Program-made: the position numbers and the translations under genes
From: Streptosporangiaceae bacterium
GTDB taxonomy: Bacteria; Actinomycetota; Actinomycetes; Streptosporangiales; Streptosporangiaceae
Direction: 5' to 3'
Assembly (NCBI GenBank): GCA_030045215.1
Contig: JASIBJ010000509.1
Coordinates: 1 to 13,350, forward strand
Length of the DNA: 13,350 bases
Part shown: in pieces, positions 9,655-13,350 of the stretch
Position numbering within the stretch: the first letter of the stretch is position 1
Layout: every line of letters begins with the position of its first letter
Notes under the pieces: model-generated
Seen by the model: the letters and a program-made list of their open reading frames with translations, nothing else
Database searches by the model: none
Told to the model about the DNA's origin: nothing

Positions 9655-10188
9655 CTACCTGCGCGGTCCCACGCCGCCGTGGCCGATGAGACCCTCGCCA
9701 ATGACGGATAGGTCGACGACGCCGCCGGGCACCGCGACATTGGCGGCGTATTGCTTGGCGGCCCAGCCAGCAGGCAGGTCGGGGTCGTTGTCAAATTCGG
9801 CAACCCACTTGTACGTGGCGGCGTAGACACCGACAACCGATGCGACTCCATACCAGGCCGGCTGGTAGTGCCGCCTGGTTAGCTCGCCTGCCCATTCGTT
9901 CCACCAGCCGGCGTCGCTGGCCTCCTCCATGTCGGCGACGATGGCGCGACCCTCATGCCAGCCGAGGCGCTTGGCCGCCTCGGCTGCGTCCGAGGCCTGC
10001 TGGGTCGCGGAGCTGGCGAGATCCGCGACCCAGCAGGGGAATTGCCGGAGGTGGCCGAACCGGTCCCATTCGGCGAGCGTCCAGACGTGAATGGCGTTGC
10101 CGCCGATGTAGCCGAGGACTGCTTCACAGCCGTCGGGCGCCGTCTCGGGTATCTGGAGTGAGGCGTCAAAGCATCGGGTGAGCTTCAT
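9655..10188 (-). CDS. DUF1906 glycoside-hydrolase-like protein
   Basis: This 177-residue protein consists of a single DUF1906 (Rv2525c-like, glycoside-hydrolase-like) domain. Landmarks are the N-terminal RCFDAS (5-10) with Asp8, GYIGGN (26-31), CWVADLASS (52-60), VADMEEASD (84-92) with Asp86 and Glu88, WYGVASVVGVYA (112-123) and KQYAANVAVPGGVVDLSVIGEGL (145-167) with Asp159. These acidic residues at strand ends of a TIM-barrel-like fold match the family. DUF1906 proteins are related to GH25-type lysozymes, but catalysis is unproven for most. Many are secreted; this one has no signal peptide. ATG 10188 has GGAGAG 5 nt upstream. It lies between metH and a core-MetE-like gene, with 364 and 165 bp gaps, so it is probably its own transcription unit. 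No functional link to methionine synthesis is evident. Confidence 0.75.
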   Translation of the reverse strand: MKLTRCFDASLQIPETAPDGCEAVLGYIGGNAIHVWTLAEWDRFGHLRQFPCWVADLASSATQQASDAAEAAKRLGWHEGRAIVADMEEASDAGWWNEWAGELTRRHYQPAWYGVASVVGVYAATYKWVAEFDNDPDLPAGWAAKQYAANVAVPGGVVDLSVIGEGLIGHGGVGPRR

Positions 10189-10278
10189 TGATCTCTCCGT
10201 GGCGGGGTCCGCCGGACGTATTTCACGCCAGCGGCCGGGAAACGTACTCGGCTTTACCCAGAAACGGCAAGACTAGCC

Positions 10279-10318
10279 AATTCACTGTGGCGACATGAGG
10301 AATTCACCGCAATGTCGC
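10279..10318. repeat. Inverted and direct repeats between the DUF1906 and core-MetE genes
   Basis: GCGACAT at 10290-10296 and ATGTCGC at 10312-10318 form a perfect 7-bp inverted repeat with a 15-bp loop. AATTCAC also occurs as a direct repeat at 10279-10285 and 10301-10307, exactly 22 bp apart, interleaved with the arms. The element lies 36 bp beyond the stop of the core-MetE-like gene and about 100 bp before the DUF1906 start. It could be a regulator site for the DUF1906 gene or a transcript-end hairpin; no T-run follows. The 22-bp spacing, two helical turns, favours protein binding, but this is inference. Confidence 0.4.
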
Positions 10319-10353
10319 AGGCCGCGACCCGCGCCGCGAGCCACGTCCCTGGG

Positions 10354-11388
10354 CTACTCGCCCGTGCCTTCCAACTCGGATCGCAGCAGCGCGGCCGCGT
10401 GCGCCATGGCGGCCAGCTTGCCGTTGGCTGACTCGCGCGGCAGGTACTTCATGCCGCAGTCGGGCGCAAGCACGATCCGCTCCGGCGGGACGTAGGGCAG
10501 TGCCCGCCTGACCCGGTCGGCAATAACGACGGGACTCTCGATCGAGACGTCGTTCAGGTCCAGGACGCCCAGGATGATCGTCTTACCGGGCAGTTCGGCG
10601 AGCACCGAGCAGTCCAGCCCCGACTGGGCCGTCTCAATCGAGATCTGGTCGGCCGGGCAAGCGGCTAGCTCCGGCAAGAACGAGTAACCGGATGGCCGGT
10701 CGTGAATGATCGCGGCGTAGCCGAAGCACAGGTGAATCGCCGTCGTGCCTGAGGCACCTTCGAGGGCGCGCGTCACCACGGCCACCCCGTACTTCTTCGC
10801 CTCCACCGCACGCGCCTGGAGGTACGGCTCGTCCAGTTGAACGATGTCCGCCCCGGCCGCGAACAGGTCCGAGATCTCGGCATTTACCGCGTCGGCGTAC
10901 CCGAAGGCCGCCGCCTCCGCCGACGGGTAGTAGTCGTTCTGCGCCTGCTGGGCCATCGTGAACGGCCCGGGGACGGTGACCTTGATCGTCTTGTCTGTGT
11001 GCGCACGCAAAAACCTGACGTCGTCGACGCCGGCCGGCTCCTTGCGCCGGATCGGTCCCACGATCCGCGGCACCGGATTCGGGTGGCCGCTACGGTCAAG
11101 GGCGGTGCCAGGGTTATCGATGTCGATCCCGTCCAGGGAGGTGGCGAACGCGTTGGAGTAGCTCTCCCGCCGGATCTCACCGTCGGTGATGATGTCCAGC
11201 CCGGCGTCTTCCTGAGCCCGGATTGCGAGCAGCGTGGCGTCGCGCTGTGCCTGCTCGAGGTATTCCGGCTCGACGCGCCACAGCTCACGAGCCCGAACTC
11301 GGGGCGGGAACCGGCCGGCCAGCCGCTCCCTATCGATCAGCCAGTCGGGCTGCGGGTAGCTGCCGACGAGCGAGGTCGGGAAGAGCAC
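10354..11388 (-). CDS. Core-MetE-like methyltransferase (catalytic domain only)
   Basis: This 344-residue protein corresponds to the C-terminal catalytic half of cobalamin-independent methionine synthase. It has no N-terminal MetE half (full MetE is about 750 residues). It opens with TSLVGSYPQPDWL (5-17), typical of the stand-alone family. IITDGEIRRESY (66-77) and QLDEPYLQAR (184-193) line the active site. The zinc ligands are all present: His219 and Cys221 (IHLCFG), Glu252 (SIETAQ) and Cys311 (APDCGMKYLPR). The zinc activates a thiol, so homocysteine is a likely acceptor. Studied core-MetE proteins take methyl groups from methylcobalamin or corrinoid proteins rather than folate. Other relatives are epoxyalkane:CoM transferases and other thiol alkyltransferases, and these cannot be excluded. 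ATG 11388 has GGAGG 5 nt upstream. The gene lies on the same strand as metH, two genes upstream of it. Confidence 0.85.
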   Translation of the reverse strand: MLFPTSLVGSYPQPDWLIDRERLAGRFPPRVRARELWRVEPEYLEQAQRDATLLAIRAQEDAGLDIITDGEIRRESYSNAFATSLDGIDIDNPGTALDRSGHPNPVPRIVGPIRRKEPAGVDDVRFLRAHTDKTIKVTVPGPFTMAQQAQNDYYPSAEAAAFGYADAVNAEISDLFAAGADIVQLDEPYLQARAVEAKKYGVAVVTRALEGASGTTAIHLCFGYAAIIHDRPSGYSFLPELAACPADQISIETAQSGLDCSVLAELPGKTIILGVLDLNDVSIESPVVIADRVRRALPYVPPERIVLAPDCGMKYLPRESANGKLAAMAHAAALLRSELEGTGE

Positions 11389-11526
11389 GTGAGCCTCCGG
11401 GTCCGGTCGGTTTGCGCCAAGTATGGCCCGCTGCGCTGCTCCATCTGGCGCGGTGGGCTGGCGGTGCCTATCGTGGCATCGTCGAGTCGACGGACCGATT
11501 GGCAGCCCTGGCGGCGAGCAGCCGGG

Positions 11527-12786
11527 TCAGTTTTCCGGCCCGGCCTGAGCCTGGCCTGTGACCTCGGTGAGCCGCCGGGTCAGGAATCGCCGTTCCGGTT
11601 CGGTTGCGACCTGCTGGAGTGCCTTCCGGTAGCTCAGGGCCGCCTCATCGAACCGCCCGAGTCGGCGGAGGAAGTCAGCGCGCGTCGCGGCAAGCAGGTG
11701 GTAATCAGGCAACTGGCCGTCCGCGTCAAGGGCATCCACGATCGCCAGGCCAGCCGCGGGCCCGTCGGCCATGGCCACGGCCACTGCCCGATTGAGCTCG
11801 ACCACGGCCGAGGGGACCAGCCGACGCAACTGCCCGTAGAGCAACGCGATCTCCGCCCAGTCGGTGTCAGCCGGGTCGGCAGCCGAGGCGTGACAGGCCG
11901 CGATCGCCGCCTGTAGCTGGTACTGGCCCGTCTGCCGATGCCGGATGGCGGCGTCCAGTAGTGCGATGCCCTCCTCGATCTCGGCCTTGTCCCAGCGGCT
12001 CCGGTCCTGCTTGTCCAGCGTGACGACCTCGCCGTCGGCGTCCAGGCGCGCCGCTCGCCGAGCGTCGGTCAGCAGCATCAGCGCCAGCAGGCCGCTGGCT
12101 TCGGGCTCGGCCGGCATCAGGCCGGTCAGCACCCTGGCCAGCCTTATCGCCTCGGTACAAAGATCGCCGCGGACGAGGCCCGTTCCCGCCGTAGCCGCGT
12201 ATCCCTCGTTGAACAGCAGGTACAGGACGGCCAGCACCCCGCTCATCCGATCGGGCAGCAGGTGAGCCGGCGGCACCCGGTACGGGATGCCGGCATCGCG
12301 GATCTTGCCCTTCGCGCGCACGAGCCGCTTGGCCATCGTGGGCTCGGGAACCAGGAACGCGCGGGCGATCTCCGCGGTCGTCAGTCCGGCCAGAGTCCGC
12401 AGCGTCAGCGCGACCCTGGCCTCCAGCGACAGTGCGGGGTGACAGCAGGTGAAGATGAGCCGCAGCCGGTCGTCGGTCACGCCGCTGTCGCCGGTGTCGG
12501 CAGGCTCCGCGGGTCCGGCGAGCATCGCCGCCTCCTTCAGCTTGGCGGCCTCGTTCTTGCTGCGGCGCAGCTTGTCCAGCGCGCGGTTACGCGCGGTGGT
12601 CGTGAGCCAGGCACCCGGCCGGTCGGGGACGCCATCGGCCGGCCATCGCGCCAGGGCGGTGGTGAAGGCGTCCTGAGTGCACTCCTCGGCCAGGTCCCAG
12701 TCGCCGGTCATGCGGATCAGGCTGGCAACGACCCGGCCCCATTCCTGCTTGAACGCCTCAGTAATGGCCGCTTCGACGTGGGTCAC
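11527..12786 (-). CDS. ECF42-type RNA polymerase sigma factor with TPR-like C-terminus
   Basis: This 419-residue sigma factor directs RNA polymerase to a small set of promoters. Region 2 is at about 14-76, with DLAEECTQDAFTTALARWP (31-49) and RPGAWLTTTARNRALDKLRR (56-75). Region 4 is at about 105-160, with LTLRTLAGLTTAEIARAFLV and MAKRLVRAKGKI as the helix-turn-helix. A long extension follows. Its first part (about 180-285, with YLLFNEGY at 189-196) is the DUF6596-like domain, and a TPR-like helical segment ends it (about 310-400, LNRAVAVAMADGPAAGLAIV and FLRRLGRFDEAALSYRKAL). This layout defines group ECF42, which lacks an anti-sigma factor; the extension is needed for activity in the studied Streptomyces case. 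The GTG start at 12786 lies 10 bp after the stop of the DGPF gene with only a weak SD, suggesting translational coupling. The inducing signal is unknown. Confidence 0.92.
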   Translation of the reverse strand: MTHVEAAITEAFKQEWGRVVASLIRMTGDWDLAEECTQDAFTTALARWPADGVPDRPGAWLTTTARNRALDKLRRSKNEAAKLKEAAMLAGPAEPADTGDSGVTDDRLRLIFTCCHPALSLEARVALTLRTLAGLTTAEIARAFLVPEPTMAKRLVRAKGKIRDAGIPYRVPPAHLLPDRMSGVLAVLYLLFNEGYAATAGTGLVRGDLCTEAIRLARVLTGLMPAEPEASGLLALMLLTDARRAARLDADGEVVTLDKQDRSRWDKAEIEEGIALLDAAIRHRQTGQYQLQAAIAACHASAADPADTDWAEIALLYGQLRRLVPSAVVELNRAVAVAMADGPAAGLAIVDALDADGQLPDYHLLAATRADFLRRLGRFDEAALSYRKALQQVATEPERRFLTRRLTEVTGQAQAGPEN

Positions 12787-12796
12787 CCCGAGCTCG

Positions 12797-13183
12797 TCAG
12801 TCCGGCAGGATCGGCCGGATCTCGACGCGTCCGCCCAACTGGGCCACCACGGGGTGCCGGCAGGCCGTGTCCACCGCCTCGTCCAGGTCGGCGCACTCGA
12901 TCACGTTGTAGCCGACGATCTGCTCTTTGGTCTCGGCGAACGGTCCGTCGGTCAGCAAGGCCTCGCCGTCGCGCCCGCTCACGGTCGTCGCCGTGGTGGC
13001 CGGCCGCAGCCGCGCGCCGTCCTTGATCACGACCCCGCGTGCGGTTACCTCGCGCGCCCATGGCATCCAGCAGGGTTCGTCGGCGTCATCCGCGCTCGGG
13101 GCCTGCTGGCCGACGACCTTGACCGGCTCGGCCTCGTTGAGTGCGTCGTCCGGCTCGGCGACCATCAACAGCATGTATTGCAT
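12797..13183 (-). CDS. YCII-related DGPF-domain protein, ECF42 partner
   Basis: This 128-residue protein of the YCII/DGPF superfamily begins MQYMLLMVAEPD. It carries the signature LTDGPFAETKEQIVGYNVIE (77-96) with Asp79-Gly80-Pro81-Phe82, and ends in VEIRPILPD. Family members are small ferredoxin-like folds; the enzymatic activity is unknown. In actinomycetes DGPF genes sit next to ECF42 sigma genes and are their known main targets, and that pairing is reproduced here with the sigma gene 10 bp downstream. ATG 13183 has GGAGG 8 nt upstream. The reported ECF42 promoter element TGTCGA was not found on this strand between the start and the window edge. The insertion between MVAEPDD and CWMPWAREV (about 13-37) is acidic and probably a loop. 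It is probably cytoplasmic, with no signal peptide. Confidence 0.92.
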   Translation of the reverse strand: MQYMLLMVAEPDDALNEAEPVKVVGQQAPSADDADEPCWMPWAREVTARGVVIKDGARLRPATTATTVSGRDGEALLTDGPFAETKEQIVGYNVIECADLDEAVDTACRHPVVAQLGGRVEIRPILPD

Positions 13184-13224
13184 GGCGGTTGCCTCCGCTC
13201 ACCCTGTCTCGGTTGTCAGATGTA

Positions 13225-13304
13225 CGACGAACGGCGGAGTCCGGTATGGACGCCGGTGAGATTCTTCTTCTCTGACCGTCAAAACGAGGGTAGCCCGTTC
13301 GTCG
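13225..13304. repeat. Perfect 10-bp inverted repeat upstream of the DGPF/ECF42 operon
   Basis: CGACGAACGG at 13225-13234 is the exact reverse complement of CCGTTCGTCG at 13295-13304, with 60 bp between. Both copies lie in the 167 bp upstream of the DGPF start, where the operon promoter and any divergent promoter should be. The arms could be two half-sites for a regulator, or paired sites in a loop. No function can be assigned from sequence. Confidence 0.6.
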
Positions 13305-13340
13305 ATCAAGAGAGCTGACCCGCTCGGCCCGCCCGAGTCC

Positions 13341-13346
13341 AGGAGG
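13341..13346 (+). promoter_or_regulatory. Candidate ribosome binding site at the right edge
   Basis: AGGAGG stands at 13341-13346, and an ATG occupies the last three bases (13348-13350) just 1 nt later. That spacing is too short for a normal start. If the SD is real, the true start of a plus-strand gene divergent from the DGPF operon would lie a few bases beyond the window. This cannot be confirmed here. Confidence 0.3.
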
Positions 13347-13350
13347 TATG

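Noticed and set aside
9384..9851. A 155-codon minus-strand frame overlapping the DUF1906 3' end.
   Set aside because: It is rich in Pro, Arg and Ser in the way of out-of-frame GC-rich DNA, overlaps a recognisable gene in another frame, and has no recognisable domain.

Overview
The window is GC-rich throughout, with strong G/C preference at third codon positions, GTG as well as ATG starts, purine-rich Shine-Dalgarno (SD) sites and actinobacterial protein families (ECF42 sigma factor with a DGPF partner, DUF1906 protein, DHA2 exporter with a TetR regulator). A high-GC actinomycete chromosome is the best reading. Genus cannot be told from the sequence alone. No rRNA, tRNA, CRISPR array, transposase, integrase or phage structural gene was seen.

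Layout, left to right. (1) 1-291: the 3' end of a family 2 glycosyltransferase on the plus strand. (2) 345-2818: a divergent exporter/repressor pair, a 14-helix DHA2-type MFS transporter (minus) and a TetR/AefR-type regulator (plus). Their 170-bp shared promoter region holds a near-perfect 21-bp palindrome overlapping a TATAAT box. (3) 2811-4568: a CocE/NonD-type alpha/beta-hydrolase (minus) whose end overlaps the end of tetR by 8 bp. A possible 18-codon leader peptide lies upstream of it. (4) 4934-5629: a HAD-superfamily hydrolase (plus), divergent from the hydrolase and convergent with metH. (5) 5661-11388: three minus-strand genes. These are a full-length cobalamin-dependent methionine synthase (metH), a small DUF1906 glycoside-hydrolase-like protein, and a short protein made only of the zinc/homocysteine catalytic half of cobalamin-independent methionine synthase (core-MetE type). 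(6) 11527-13183: a minus-strand two-gene operon encoding a YCII/DGPF-domain protein followed by an ECF42 sigma factor with its TPR-like C-terminal extension. A plus-strand gene may begin just beyond the right edge.

How the genes work together. The TetR protein probably represses itself and the exporter and responds to an exported compound. MetH methylates homocysteine from methyl-tetrahydrofolate through cobalamin. The core-MetE-like protein has the homocysteine/zinc site but lacks the N-terminal half of MetE, so its methyl donor is uncertain. The DGPF/ECF42 pair is a known genetic module with no anti-sigma gene. No wholly unknown multi-gene system is evident. The most interesting points are the MetH/core-MetE neighbourhood, the possible leader peptide at 4641-4697, the unusual N-terminal extension of the TetR protein, and several unexplained inverted repeats in intergenic regions.
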